A stretch of 64,000 nucleotides of DNA from Meriones unguiculatus. Taxonomy: Eukaryota > Chordata > Mammalia > Rodentia > Muridae. The notes beneath the pieces are model-generated. The model did not search any database, had not been told where the DNA came from, and was given only the letters and a program-made list of their open reading frames with translations. A program made the position numbers and the translations under genes. The stretch covers positions 45,510,745-45,574,744 of the forward strand of contig NC_083360.1 of NCBI RefSeq assembly GCF_030254825.1, in the 5' to 3' direction. Below are positions 34,775 to 48,091 of this stretch, piece by piece (the first letter of the stretch is position 1; every line of letters begins with the position of its first letter).

Positions 34775-34980
34775 GATCCGTCATTTGTGTGTGCCTGTGC
34801 ATGCATCTTTGCAAGTGCTTGCATGTGGGCATACTTGCATTCCAGAAAAGAATGTCAGCTTTCCTGGAGTGGGTGTTACAGGGGTTCTTGAACCACCTCT
34901 TGTGGCCCTGGGAACTAAGCTCCGGTCCTCTACAAGAGTAGCAAGCACTCTCAACCACTGAGATATCTCTCCAAGCTGTT
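34775..34980 (-). mobile_element. B2/B3-type SINE
   Basis: On the minus strand: gcttggagagatatctcagtg head, gagagtgcttgctactcttg, gaggaccggagcttagttcc, and a CA/TGCA-rich tail. Confidence 0.75.
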
Positions 34981-36275
34981 ATTTTTTGTTCCTTGATCAC
35001 ATTAACCTCCCCACTTACGCAGGAGTCTTTACTCACTGACTTCTGTGCCTAAAAATCTTCTCTCTAACCTCTTCCCCTCCAGTCACTTACACTCAGGGGT
35101 TACCTGTGTGGGAAGTCCTCATTGGATGAGTCTGTCAGAAGTCAGAAGCGCAGCTCACTCATGCTCTCCACTGTGCTACTATTTGTCCCTAATGCTATTA
35201 GCACCTGGCATTATAAATGCACGTGGCATATATTCATTTCTGTAAACTCCACCAAAATAGGAACCTTGTGTGTCTTATATTCCATGTAAGAGTACCTAAG
35301 GCGATTCTGACATAACAAACAACTCCTGAATCTAACAGATTTCCAGACAAAATATTTAAGGAATGAATCACTGAATGATTGATGTGCTGTACTGAGTCTG
35401 TAGTTAAGTCCTGGGACCTCTTTCCCCTTGAGTTTCCTGATACTTTGAGGTTTTCTATAGAGTTCAGGAATTTTATATTTACTCCACAGTTTCTTCTGAG
35501 CTACAGCATCTGATTAGAGTCTGTTATCTAGTCATATTCCTCCTTTGCATTATGCTCTACTTCCTGTTACCAAAGTTTGTCCAAAATCTTTCTGGTTTGC
35601 ACATCTTTATTTTAAAGATCCAATGAAATTCAGGACCAACTACTGTGATTCACATTAATAGATTACAGCAGATTAACTCATAAGGCCTGTTGGCCTCCCT
35701 GCATTTTAAAATAACAAATTGAGAAGACAACAAACAAACAAACAAATTTTCCTTCTAAGCATTTCTCTGAGCTTTACTTCTTTATTATTTTTACTATTTT
35801 ACTACCATTTTACTATTTCAGAAAACAAGGGTGGTACAGCTGGTATGGTCAGAGCAAAGTGACGGATGTTTATCAATTGGGTGATAAGCACACAACGTTC
35901 CAAGTTTCCAGAAAATGAAAGGGATCTGCAGGATTCATAAAGTTTGATAAAGAATGATTTGAATTGTGAGATGCTAGCAGCTGGTTGTGCAGGCAGTTGG
36001 TTTTAACGACGATATATCTTTCTGTCTTGAGAGGAAATACCATGCACTCCGACCTTGTACCTGAGTGATTACATGCTAGAAACTCACCTCTCTCTTAGCT
36101 ACAGGTTTCCATTTCCCTGCTGAGATCAGGGTAGATACTATTATGTGTGTTTTAGCTGTTTTAATTGAAATGTGTATTAAACGAATACTAACCTAAGGTC
36201 TTCTAGCTTGCGCTTACTAAGCACCACAATTACAATGTGCCACCATTCCAGGCTTAGTATTCCATCATAATACAG
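34981..36275. other. unassigned sequence without a gene
   Basis: AT-rich, with (ACAA)n near 35730. Nothing recognised. Confidence 0.45.
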
Positions 36276-36468
36276 TAAGGCTGTAGGGCTGGAGAGATGC
36301 TCAGAGGATAAGAGCACTGGCTGCTCTTCCAGAGGTCCTGAGTTCAATTTCCAGCATCCACATGGTGGCTCACAATGATCCCTAGTGAGATCTGGTGCCT
36401 TCTGGCATACATGCAGTCATAACACTCTATACATAATAAATAAATAAATTAAAAAATAATAAGGCTGT
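36276..36468 (+). mobile_element. B2 SINE with target site duplications
   Basis: Body 36285-36459: gggctggagagatgctcaga head with A box, gagcactggctgctcttcc, gagttcaatttccagc (B box), atggtggctcac, gagatctggtgccttctggc and an AATAAATAAATAAATT tail with polyadenylation signals. The 9-bp TSD taaggctgt is at 36276-36284 and 36460-36468. It is one of the better preserved SINEs here. Confidence 0.9.
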
Positions 36469-36797
36469 CAGCAAAATTATTCAAGGGTTTTAGACATTTT
36501 ATGGAAAATTTGAAGTTTCCAAATGATGCCATTGATTTTAGCAGTGTCTCTGCTTTCTCAAATTCATCAGTTTTGTGCAGTATTTAACACTGAGTGATTT
36601 ATTAAGTCTTACTACAAACTATTGTAATATTTTCTGACAAATGATGTTAAAATGGACCCACATAATATTTTACATAGAAAATTAATTAAATTCCATTATC
36701 AAAGTTAAATATTGATGTTATTATTCATGCAGCTATCCTAGTCAGACATCAAAAGAAGTATTTTTCATTATATATAATGTGGTATAAATATTTATAT

Positions 36798-36810
36798 AAG
36801 TTACAAGTCA
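36798..36810. repeat. TSD of second twin-primed L1, left copy
   Basis: aagttacaagtca, matching 37333-37345 (aagttataagtca) at 12 of 13 positions. Confidence 0.75.
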
Positions 36811-37332
36811 TGGGAGATTTTTCCATCATCTTCTGATATCTTCTTTAATTTCTTTCTTCAGAGACTTGAAGTTTTTTTCAATCAAGTCTTTCACTTTCTT
36901 GTTTAGAGTCACACGAAGGTACTTTATGTTATTAGTGGCTATTGTGAAGGGTGTTGTTTCCCTAATTTCTTTCTTGGCCATTTTGTCTTTTGTATACAGG
37001 AGGGCTACTGATTTTTTGAGTTAATTTTGTATCCAGTCACTTTGTTGAAGGTGTTTATCAGCTGAAGGAATTCTCTGGTTGAATTTTTGGGGTCGCTGGT
37101 GTATACTATCATATCATCTGCGAACAGTGATACTTTGACTTCTTCCTTTCTGATTTTGTATCCCCTTGATCTCCATTAGTTGTCTTATTTCTCTAGTTAG
37201 GACTTCAAGTACTTTGGGGCATGGGAGGAGATGAGGAACCGATGGTGGGATTTGGAGGGAATGAAGGAGGGGGCTACAGCTGGGATGCAAAGCGAATAAA
37301 ATGTAATTTAATGTAAAAAAGGTTAATTTAAA
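36811..37332 (+). mobile_element. L1: second twin-primed L1, 522 bp
   Basis: The 3' part (about 37215-37332) is plus strand: the purine-rich 3' UTR (catgggaggagatgagg, ggctacagctgggatgcaaa) and an A-rich tail. The 5' part (36811 to about 37214) is inverted: ORF2 antisense equivalent to about 9440-9840 of the full-length copy. Everything between these ORF2 and 3' UTR points is missing, so priming on the second strand was far upstream. A 13-bp TSD brackets the whole. Confidence 0.82.
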
Positions 37333-37345
37333 AAGTTATAAGTCA
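37333..37345. repeat. TSD of second twin-primed L1, right copy
   Basis: aagttataagtca after the A-rich tail. One mismatch to 36798-36810. Confidence 0.75.
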
Positions 37346-39091
37346 CTCCAAATCCAAGAAGGATGTACAACTAAGGCAATATCCTTAATAATATATTTTT
37401 GGAAATAAGTTCTAGCAGATGGCACCTTTCCGATCTCACACACTGTGAGTGACATGTTCTGAGATGGGGTGTTGCATCTCACGGCACAGTGGAAGCTGCT
37501 GTCCTGCACAAAGATGGATGCTTTTTTGTTTTTTTTGTATTTACATCAGCTTTTGGGCAACTTTGCCTTAAATAGGTAAAATATCCTACCAACTTAGTTT
37601 TTTTTTAACTTCTGAAAATGCACACAACCCTAGAGATTCCTCACTTAGATTAAAAACTTCTCCCCACCCCCAGTGTGTGTGTCTGTGTGTGTGTGAGAGA
37701 GATTAAAAATGGTAAAAGAAATGACATTTTTCTGAGCACAGAGAAAATTAACAAAGGTCACACCTACTATTTCAAGTGCTCAAAAGGAATGTTTCAATAT
37801 CATAGTCAATATGTGAATAGCTTGCATCTGTCATTCTAAAATGTAAGCTTTAAAGATGTTGTTTTAATAGAAATTAATTGTACATAAGGTGTTTCGTATG
37901 TATATGTATATAATGCATTTTGATCACACTTACTCTCGATTACTCTGCCATACCCTCTCCCACTCTTGTTGACCCCTTTTCTTATCTCAACTAGGGTTCT
38001 GAAGGCAGCATTCCTTATCAGTTCAGTTTTTGATGAGCCAATGACATTAAAATTGTTCTCAGCAGCTCAGCCAGGGGTTGTTCACAAAAGCACCTTCTCA
38101 GTACAGCACTGAAATTAATGTCTCTCCTTCTCTGAGCATCCATTAACTTTTTATAGCTCCTCAGAGAGGGTCGGGCCTCTAGACTCTCCTTCCCACCTCT
38201 GTGACAAGATGTTGACTGGCTAGTCTTGTGCAGATCTTACTCAGGTAACCAGAGCTTCTGTGAGTTCAGGACTCTGAAGACCATGTTGCTCCTGGCAGCT
38301 GTTCATCCAGAGGAATCCATGACTCTTATAATCTTCCATCCCTTTCCATGATATTTCTTGAGCTTTAGGATAGCAGTGATACAGATAACAACTGCTGTGT
38401 TTGTGCTTTATTGGTGATTTGTTAGTTCAAAGATGTCCCCTTAAATCTGAGTCTGCTCAACACACCCTGTAAATTTAAGGTTTTCCTCTAAAAATGTGTA
38501 TTAATAATTAATAAACATTTTTTCATGAAATGAGTTATTAATCTCCTAGAGTTCAGAAGAGGAGATTGGACTACACTAGTAGTAAAGTTTCCACAGTTCT
38601 GAGCAAGACTTTCAAAAAAAACCAAATAAACGAATGCACTAAAAGCCAGAAACATTTAGATCCACGTGCACATTTACCCAAATCTCAAATATGCCATAAT
38701 TTTAGGAAAAGAAAGCATGTTTAATGTGACAGCAGGCTGACCATATGAGCCACAACCTTGAGCAGTTAAACCATACTGCTCTACTTGTGACTGGTGATGG
38801 CTGAGCTTTTCTGCAAGTAAACCTGATCAATAAAGGAGTATGAGCAAAAAACAAAAACAAAAACAACAACAAAAAAGTGATCTGAGAGATCCTTGGAGCT
38901 AGGAAGAATCAGGGGATTGTATGACTCTCATAGTTAAAGAATGAACGAGGCACGTGAAATTGGTGTGATCTGGTAAAATTGTCTGTGGACCAAGAGAGCT
39001 TCTGGCATTTCAGTTACCACTGTAATCAATAAAGATCTTTAAGGAAACAATCAGCAGCATGCATTTCTATACACTTACCTTCATAGCCATG

Positions 39092-39119
39092 CATATATAT
39101 ATATATATATATATATATG
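39092..39119. repeat. (TA)n microsatellite
   Basis: About 13 uninterrupted TA units between GC and GC. Confidence 0.95.
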
Positions 39120-40524
39120 CAAATACATTAATACAGATGACATATATGTATGAAAGAGATTTTATGGAATTGTAGAAGTTAGAAAGTCAACATTTTGCAT
39201 ATGAGTTGGCTGAACGGACACTGACAGAGGATCTGATGTTGCAGTTCATGCCCAAAGGCTCCTTCTTTTCCTGAGAAGGTCAGCCATCACTCATAGTAAG
39301 GTCTTGAACTGACTGAGTGAGGTCCACCCACATTAAAGGGAGCAATTTGCTTTACTTATAATCCTGTAGTTTAAAGGTTGGCTTAATTTGGAAAACACCT
39401 CTAAAGAATTGTGTTTGAGCTCGGCATACTGGCAAAGCTAAGCTGACATATGCAATAGATGATAGACTATCACAGTGGTCACAGTATGTTGAAACCAAAG
39501 TATTTTCAGATTCACAAAGGAGTGATGTCTCACTAGTGTTCTGAATCCTCACAAAACCCTGTGAAGTAATCAATACTCAGAAATCAATACGCTAATCTGA
39601 AATTTAGCTTCACCGAGCATCTGGGGCCTTGGAAACTCTATTGGTTTCTTGGAATGTCAATTTCCTTCCAGGGAATATATGATGATCAAAGTATCTACTG
39701 CACAGGATTATTGGGAAGTATAAATGAATGACCTTATACCCAGTGCCTAGTCAATAAGAACCACGCAGATAGTGGAGCTATTACTGTCATAGAGGATGAC
39801 AGCCCTGAGACATGGGAGGTCAAGATGGCTGGGTATAAGCCTGAGATCTACCTGCACCCTAGGGATTGTATGATGCTGGTCATCTCTGCATGTATCCAGC
39901 ATGGTTAGAAGCTGATTAAACAAACATGTTCTACTACTGTAGTTTTAAGAACCCAAAGTTTTATTAGGTTCCAGGCCTCTTTGGTAATTCCAATGTCAAT
40001 TTTGCCAAAGGAGAATATTGCAGTTAGTTTTAATGTCAATGCGCCACAAATTAGAAATACCCGGGCAGGGAGTCTTACCTGTGGAAGTATCTGGCTGGTT
40101 TTGATTGAGGTAGGAAGACCTATCCTGGTTATGGGCTGTACCCCCTGGTAGTAGTCCAGCTAAAACAGTTGTAGCAGAAGGAAGACCATCATGCCTTTAG
40201 CTGGCTTGAGTTCCCTGCTGCCACTAAATTCATATACCATGTCATGGCTGCTTATTCCTTCATTGGTATCAGAACCAGCATTTTGTCACTGCAGTGGCTC
40301 TCCAGTAACTCTTCCGATTTCTGGTGAGGGACAGGAACTGTGGAGACACTCAGCCCTGTGGCCCGAATACCTACATGTCAGCCCCTTCTCCAGTGAGAGA
40401 CAGCAGGGTGTTACTGCATGGACTGCTGAGGCACCCAGGCTCAAGCACTGAGTTACTACTGGGTCTTCAGCTCTCAAGTAGGATTTTACTGTTGTTATTA
40501 TTTCAAAGTAGACCTAATAAATTC

Positions 40525-40531
<7 letters not shown>

Positions 40532-40561
<30 letters not shown>
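40532..40561. repeat. (TA)n microsatellite
   Basis: About 15 uninterrupted TA units, followed by mixed CA/TA sequence to about 40605. Confidence 0.95.
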
Positions 40562-40564
<3 letters not shown>

Positions 40565-40804
40565 TATTCACACATACATATGTATAAACACACATATATG
40601 TGTTCTATTTTTCTAAAGAATCACAATATAGAGAATGTGAATAGAAATGACACTTGTTATGTGTCTTCTTTAATCCAATTGTATTTGATTACTTTTGTTG
40701 AGTTGATATTAAACACAACCATCTTATCACAAAGTTTTCTATATTGACTGTGGGAGAACAAAGGATGGGGCAGTATAAAAGATACTAAGATTAATCACCA
40801 CTAT

Positions 40805-41065
40805 TTTTTTTACCTTAAAGTCTTTTATTTTCTTTTATTACAGTTTTTTTCACTTTGTATCCCAGCTGTAGCCCCCTCTGTCATCCCCTCCCAATCCCAC
40901 TCTCCTTCCCTATTCTCCTCCCATGCCCCTTCCCCAGTCCACTGATGGGGGAGGTCCTCCTCCCCTTCCATCTGACCCTAGCCTATCAAGTATCATCAGA
41001 ACTGTCTGCTTTGTCTTCCTCTGTGGTCTGGTAAGGCTGCCTCCTCCAGGGGGAGAAATCATTGG
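40805..41065 (-). mobile_element. L1 3' UTR fragment
   Basis: T-run, cactttgtatcccagctgta, CCCTCC block, the agtccactgatgggggagg box and ctggtaaggctgcctcctcc in normal order. 5'-truncated at about 41045-41065. A TSD was sought but not convincingly found. Confidence 0.85.
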
Positions 41066-43469
41066 TATTTTAAGATGGGCCAGTATGGGGAACTTCACTG
41101 ACATCAGCTTTTTCCAGGTTCATCTTTTCATGACTTGGGCTGCAGGAACATTACAAAACATGATATTTGACTTCCTGTGGTGCTGGGTCACCCTGAAAAT
41201 CAATGTGCATTTTGTTTCATCCCAGAGACTCTCAACAAGATAGGCAGAAACACTCTTCAGTAGTTCGTTCTATGAGTAGACAACACTTGCTAATAGATCT
41301 TAGGTTTCATGGCACACAGTTAAGGACCCTTTGGAACCATGGTATCTCAAGTCACAAGGGAGCCATTAGCAAGATATTTTTGCTTTAAATGAATTCTTAA
41401 TTGGACATTTTACTGCTGCATTTCCCAGGTTTTCCTCTCCTTCTTTTAAAAACTGAACTAGTTTTCCAATTTGGTTTGCACACCATCTTTAACTGTTTGT
41501 TTCCCTTCCATATCCAGCCTTGTTGATTGTTCAGTGTATATATTAGTTTCTTTGCCTGGGGCTTTGGTTCATAAGTAAAGGTTTCAAAGCCTTTACACAA
41601 CTGTTTTCCTGACCTCAGTAGAGTACTTCAGAATAATCTGTCTATCTGGAAAACCCAAGAGATCATAACTATCACCTAGTTGCTTTCTGCTTGTGGGCTT
41701 ACTCTTTTAGTTCTGAATGTGGGAAATCACTTAATACCCAAAGCCATTTTATGTTAACTAGGTTAAGGCTAGCTAGTTTATGCTAACTAGATTTTCCAGT
41801 CTACCTTAAAAGCAAACAAAAATTCAGCCCACCACAAAAGTCTAGTTACCTAAGGCAATGAGAATAATATACCTTACTGCAGATAATCAGTATGATTTGC
41901 TACAGTTTAGAGTTTGCATAAAGGTAAACTGAGATAATTCTGACTGTGAAGGACCCCACCTGGTGCTCCATGATAACTGATTTATAAATCCTATACTCAT
42001 GAGACAATTGGCAACTTACTTCTTCTATGGATGTGGCTTATGCAGTTAGAGTAAGAAAAGCATTTGCTGCATTGACCTGCTGAAATCTATTTTTAACCTG
42101 TAAACTACAATGTGACTGAGAATACAAAGGTCTGGTCATGTGTAAATGTTTTATAAAGCATGACACTGAAAATCAGTATTACCAGTATTATCAGTCAATA
42201 TTTTGTCTCTGTCTCTGTCTGTCTGTCTGTCTCTCTCTCATTCTAATCCTAGGATCTGTAATAAATGTTAAAACAGTTTCCTTTACAGAGTTATTGTTTT
42301 TGTTGTCATTGCTGTTACAAATTAGCCTAAATGATTAGTGGAAATGCTTTCCCACAAAGTTCAAAAATTATTTTAGGGCTTCTTTCAATGAAAAATTACC
42401 TCTCATATACCTCTTTTTATTTTGATTCTGTGTGTTATAAATCAGTTGTTATAATTCACTGACTGAAAGAATGAATAGAATGAATGTCACAACATCTTCA
42501 AGGGTCGATTTTGCTGATACTGTCTCTGAGAAGTGGAAGACAATATAGCCATTGTCATTTGCGGAAAGCTTTTTAATTTTTGTTAGGTCAAGAAGATTCC
42601 AATTCTTCAAACAATCTTTAAACCTTATTTTATGCAGAGAGCCACAAAAGGAGCTGTGTTGAACTTTGCTGTGTGCAAGTTGGAAAGTAATAACTTTTCT
42701 CATCTCTTCTGTAAGTGACTTGTACCATGGGGCAAATGCAGACCCTTCCCTCACAGGGTTTTTCTGATATTATACAGTTATACCGAATAAGGTTAGAACC
42801 TTTAAAATGTAGCATTTAGTAATATGCTGGAAATAGCTTCTTCGTGATTCCTTTAAAGGTCACCACGTTTGCTTGCCAGGCATCATGTTAGCTCAAGCCT
42901 CTACTAGTTGAAACTAAGAACGTACTTGGCTTTGTGCCTTCAATTTCTCCAAGCTTAAAAGAAAAATAGCTGAGTCTTTTGTGATAAACAAGTGGTATGT
43001 GTTTGTGTATGTGTGCATATGTGTGTGTGTGCACAAGTGCTTATACTCTTTCGAGCTTAGATGTATAAGTACGTTGTTAATGTCATCTAAATGGTGGTTA
43101 TAAATATGTCATTGATATTCCAATTCAAGGGAGAGCCAGAAATCTGCTCTAAACATCCAGTAGCTAAGCTTCGGAAAGTAAAATGAGGCAATAACAACAT
43201 GAAGAAAAATCACTGGAGGAAGGGCTGGTTTATCTGTGCTTTACTCTTTCATGAACCTTATTAAGCTAAAGCATGCTCTAAGACTCCAGACACGTCCAAT
43301 TAACATCAGTTTACAGCTTTGTTGATGTTTCACTAAAGGATCAAATTTATCAAGCCATTAATACAATGCAAGAAAAGTCACCATGGTACTTCCATTAGAA
43401 CTAGTATTGGTGTGGTGCATTGAAATGAGAAGATAATTTTCACTGATTGATGCAGACAAGGCTAAAAAC
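41066..43469. other. unassigned sequence without a gene
   Basis: About 2.4 kb. It holds a (CTGT)n/(CT)n tract at 42205-42239 and a TG tract at 43005-43030. The longest frame is 101 codons (42449-42754 minus), with no recognisable feature. Confidence 0.45.
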
Positions 43470-43660
43470 ACTTGATGATGCTGCAGAAGACCCAAGGCCA
43501 GTGCCCAACACCATGGTGAGTGGCTCAGGACCCCCTTAACTCCAGTATCTGGGGACTGACCCCCTTTTGGCTTCTGAAGAAATCTATGCTGCATACACGT
43601 AGTGGACATACATACTCTCAGGGCCACACATATACAATAAAAATACACGAATAAAGAAGT
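43470..43660 (+). mobile_element. degraded B2-superfamily SINE
   Basis: The B2-like body (caacaccatggtgagtggctca, ttaactccagtatctggggact, cccccttttggcttctg) leads into a CA-rich tail with aataaaaatacacgaataaag. The head is not clear. Confidence 0.6.
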
Positions 43661-44199
43661 CATTTTAAAGGGCTTTTTAAGAACAATTGTTATCTCAAAA
43701 CACTAACACAGGCTAGATTCTTTTGGAAAGAAAAAGTGTTTTTGCTACTTTACTACAGAGAAAGTTGAATCAACAGAGCCTTGATCCCCTTTTAATACTC
43801 ATTAATCACCATTAGTACTACAGGTGTTAGGCATGACTAGTCACTGAACATATTTGTTGCAGTGACACACTTAGAAAAACAAGTGATTTTTAAAAATCTG
43901 TACAGAAGGATTTGGTAACGTGAAAATTTTTCATCTTACTTAAAACTATATTGAATCATTCTATTATAGTGTTCTCTAATGTATGTCTATTGCTATACAT
44001 AAAGGATGGTTTAAATGACTGCTTCTTTTGAAAAGCGTATTACATTTTTAGTGAAGTCACCACTGTCATGCATCAGAAGTGTTCATGTGTTCCTTTTCCT
44101 TATTGCTATCATTAGTAAAACCAATGTCATCCTCATGTTTATTGCCAGAAGTTGTAATTCCTAGAAATATATCACACTAAACTGAATGTTAATATATGT
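43661..44199. other. unassigned sequence
   Basis: Nothing recognised. Confidence 0.45.
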
Positions 44200-44575
44200 C
44201 TATAACTCCTGTGCTAAAACACTAATCCCAGAGATGATGTCCTTAAGAGATGAGTTTGAGAGGAAGAACTGGGCTGTGAGTGGAGCACTAATCTGAGGCT
44301 CTAGAGGGTAGAGCATTCATTGGCAGCACCACAGGATAGAGTTCTCATCTATGGCTCTAGTTCTTTGTAAAGGATGCCCAGAAACTATGTGAGAACTCAG
44401 CAAGAAGAAAGCATCTGTGAACAACAAAGTGGGACCTTACCAGACAAAGAATCTGCTGGCACCGTGATCTTGGACCACCCAGTCTGAAGACCTGTGAGAA
44501 AACAGATCTCTATTGCTCATAGTCCTCAGTTTAAATTGCTTTTTATTAGCATCCTGACTGACCTAAGTAATAGGA
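44200..44575 (+). mobile_element. MaLR (MST/MLT1-type) solo LTR
   Basis: Ordered matches to the MaLR LTR: actaatcccagagatgatg, cttaagagatgagtttgag, ctgtgagtggagc, gcaagaagaaagcatctgtgaa, ccttaccagacaaagaatctgctggc, gatcttggaccacccag, gacctgtgagaaaacag. These are relics of ERV-L-related LTR elements. No internal part is visible. Confidence 0.75.
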
Positions 44576-45147
44576 ATATTAAAGTGAACCATATCTGACA
44601 ATAACTAGCACTCTCTCACACCTCTAAAAACTCTACCTACACCGTGAAGTCTGAGTTCTCACACCTTTTCCTCCATCCACATCCTCTCTTCTTTGATAGC
44701 CCCACAGTAGCCACTGGTTTTTTTTATTGTTTTATTTGCAGTTGTATTTTTGAGTTTTAGCCGTCTTTCCAAATATGCATACTCTGCTGCTTAAAGTATA
44801 ATAATGGTTTAAGATACAAATATTGTATTTGTAAATATCATATTGATCAAAGTAGCAACATGTGCTGCTATCATGTAGCACTTTATAAATGTTCAACTAA
44901 TATTTATCAATAGATTTCATTTTTGTAGTAAGTTGGAGCATTGATTTCTGTGTGATGGTGATTTAGCCATGGTCAACTTCGATGTATAGACTGTATCAGA
45001 GTCACTTGAGTGCCTGAAGAGAGGGGATCATTAGAGAGTAGGTTAGAATTTGTATTAAGTAGAGAGGATTCTTCGGAAAAAGAAGAAGGCATGATCTAAT
45101 CTTCAGTGTTCTCTGCAACTCATATGTAGGTTTATTAGCTCTGTTAA
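44576..45147. other. unassigned; possible dispersed repeat at 44965-45055
   Basis: The phrase atggtcaacttcgatgtatag...tcagagtcacttgagtgcctg resembles a common rodent repeat motif (GTCAACTTGA...CACCTGAGAG). I cannot name the family. The rest is unrecognised. Confidence 0.35.
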
Positions 45148-45695
45148 GAGTGTATCAAAGCAGATGCTGAGATTCATAACCAAAGCTTCGGCAGAGTGCA
45201 GGGAATCATATGAAAGAAGGGGGAATTAGTAAGACCTGGAGAGGACAGGAGTTCCACAAGGACCAAATATATCTGGGCACATGGATCTTTTCTGAGACGG
45301 ATTCTCCAACCAAGAACCATGTATGGATATAACTTAGAACACTTGTTCAGATGTAGCCCATGGCAGCTCAGTCTCCAAGTGGGTTCCGTAGTAAGGGGAA
45401 CAGGGACTGTCTCAGTGGCTGGCTCTTTGACCTCCCCACCCCTGTGGGAAGAGCAGCCTAGTAGGCCACAGAGAGGGACATTGCAACCAGTCCTCATGAG
45501 ACCTGATAAACTAGAGTCAGATGGAAGGGAAGTAGGACCTCCTCTATCAGTGGACTTAGAGAGGGGCAGGGAGGAGATGAGGAAGGGAGGGTGGGATTGG
45601 GAGGGAATAAGGAAGGGAGCTACAGCTGGGATACAAAGAAAATAAACTAATTAATATTAAAAATAAAAATCTAATAAAAAATAAAAATAAAAAAG
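45148..45695 (+). mobile_element. 5'-truncated L1, 3' UTR with long A-rich tail
   Basis: Plus-strand 3' UTR: gcagatgctgagattcataa, gcagagtgcagggaatcat, gtagcccatggcagctcag, ggaacagggactgtctcag, ggtgggattgggagggaata and ctacagctgggatacaaag, then TAAAAATAAAAATCTAATAAAAAATAAAAA-type tail to 45695. Confidence 0.88.
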
Positions 45696-48079
45696 TTGGG
45701 GAGAAATGTTATTAGAGGAATGTAAAAGTGGACAAATGTTTAACTCTTTGCAAACCACTAAACAGGAAGAGTGCATTGCTATAGGGGAACTGGTGGTACT
45801 CACGAACAACATGAAGATTAGAATTAAGAGTCTGCATCATATTTGCACAGCTATGACAAAGATGAGAAACAGGAGGGTACTGTAAAATCAAGTGAAGAAA
45901 ATAAAGAAACTGAAAGAGAACATTTCAGCCTGCTTTGTTCACATGAATCCCAAGAGTGTGAGGTAAGACTGTTGATCAAGAAAATCAAAATCAAACTCAG
46001 AAAGACATATTTTCTCTCATATACAAACCTCAGGTGTGTGTGTGTAAGGGCATCTCTGACAAGGGAAGAAGAGCTGTTAAGGTGGTATAGAAGTACAAAT
46101 GAAGTACAAATGAAGTGGAAGAAGAACAAGAGCTTTTGGGGGCAGCAGGAAGAAGCCAAGGCTTGGGCAGGCAGTTGGGTAGGGGAACCAGTAAAAATAA
46201 GTATGTGATGAAGAGTCAATAATGTGGGCCATTGTTTTATTTAAAATAATACGTAAATATATCTAGAGTCCTTGCCAGTGACAGGACACTGCCTGTGCTG
46301 GTAGGCCCCTGCCAGCGCAACTTGCTGTGTTTAAACTGGAAAAGTGAACTTGTATTAGCTTGAAAACCTGCCTTGCCACTGTGAACACATTTCGCTTAGG
46401 TTGCTTCCATTATACAAATTCAGGAGAACCTGGCACAGCTTTGAACTTTCTAAGCCTGTTTGCATGTATGTGTATAAGGCATAGTTAATATATAATCCAT
46501 TTTCTTGACTTGAGGCTCAAAGTACCTGAATCTGATGGCGCTTCTAGTTTCAGATCCCATAAGCATAGAGTCACCAATATCTAGGCTTTAACAGTTCTAT
46601 AAGGCATATCTTCTAATTGCAACAGAAACATTGTGTACAAGAGCAGTTCTCAGCTTGAAAGAGTTGAGAGTGAAATGTAACATTTGTGTGTCATTTGCAT
46701 TCTAATTTAAGCAACAAATTTAACACATTTAAAATTCATGACAGTTGTGTGACAATTGCTCACATAAACAAAGACAACAAATTAGGTTATTATTTATTGA
46801 ATATTATTAATTTGAAGCTCTGCTAGCTTTAAGCTATGTTCTTAAGATTCATCATATTTCATGAATACGTAGTAGAATACTTACATATGAAATAATACAA
46901 TGTGAGCAAGATATGGCTCACGAGGATTTTCCATGGATAAACTGAGTGTGGAGTGTTTGGTAATTCACTGTATGTTGAATCTGTGCATAAAAGCCTGTAC
47001 TGCAAGAAGGACATGTTAAATGAAAGATTCCCGTACTAAGAGTTGCATTTGTTCAAGGAAGTGCAGCTGCAGTCTAGATGTCCACCATGCTGATCTGGGT
47101 GTAGGACTCTCTGAGTGAGGTCTGATGGGCTACAGTAATTTCCAAAGTAAATACACAGGCAGGTCAAACTTGACCGTTTTTATTTGTAAACATTTTAGCG
47201 ACCTCAAGGCCTAGCCGTGAATAAAACAGTGGGGAGATGGCCCTTGTCTATTGGAAGCTGGCAATTTACTCTGAGAAATCTTAGTGTAAAAATCTAATTT
47301 CGACCCATTTTTCTCAGAGGCTAAATTTTATTCCATTTCCTAGTCACAAGACTCCGTTATTAGCATAGTAAGCTAATGAGTAAATCAATTATTTAAAACT
47401 GGCAATATTTTTATTATGCCTAATTAAGTGTTTAATCAGAACATTGTGGCCTGTAAGGCTTTGTAAACAGGGTTCTACAGAAGACAATTGAAATGGATGC
47501 CTGGATCTTTCCTAATCATGTCTTACACTGACTAAAGAGGAAATTGGAGGGCTAGCATGAATGGGAACAAGCCACAAAGAAGAAAGAAAATGAAAACAAG
47601 TCCGACCCACTAGAGTTGAAAACAAAGTGTTTATCCCGCAATAGACTGTTGGCCACACGGAAGAGTAAGCACCACCCCAGCTTGTTCCTGGGGTCTCCAA
47701 TAAGCCAATGAAATAGAGATTAAGCAGGTAAAGTACTACTAGATATTTTTCTAAATTCTTCTAAAGTATCTGGCTAATTTAGTTATGCTATGATTTAGGG
47801 CAAGTTGTTGATGTTAGAAGTACATACTAAGCATATTTTCATTACTTGATATATACCAAGTTCATTTCTAGTATGCCATCATAGGGATAAGCCATCCTAA
47901 TGCTTAACCAGGCTAAAACTGAGTCAATGTAAATCAGTCAGTGCCAGGAAATATCTAAGAGCCACTCAAAGAAACATGGAGGAAACAAGGAAGAAGTTAA
48001 TTTAAGTATTTGCTCATTAATTCGGGGAATATTTAATTCACTTTACTCCTGTGAAACCATTCTAATCATCACTGTGGGT
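45696..48079. other. unassigned sequence without a gene
   Basis: About 2.4 kb. 45843-46208 has a 121-codon Lys/Glu-rich plus frame and an equally long minus frame. Purine-rich composition explains both, and I see no coding evidence. The rest is AT-rich. Confidence 0.45.
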
Positions 48080-48091
48080 AAAGAAAATAAT
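48080..48091. repeat. TSD of the ERV retrocopy, left copy
   Basis: aaagaaaataat, identical to 48661-48672. The first A is at a T/AAAG junction, as for L1 endonuclease sites. Confidence 0.75.

Larger units (their letters stand above)
37346..40804. other. unassigned sequence without a gene
   Basis: About 3.5 kb. Contains TA microsatellites at 39092-39119 and 40532-40561 and a CAAAAA-rich tract at 38845-38875. That tract follows an AATAAA at about 38830 and could be the tail of an old retrocopy. No coding sequence or named repeat recognised. Confidence 0.45.

Noticed and set aside
40805..41080. TSD for the 40805 L1 fragment (atcaccactatttt versus atcattggtatttt)
   Set aside because: Only about 9-10 of 14 bases match, near a T-run. 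This is not better than chance.
45843..46219. Paired 121/122-codon frames on both strands
   Set aside because: Purine-rich sequence makes both strands poor in stops. No start context, domain or homology was seen.
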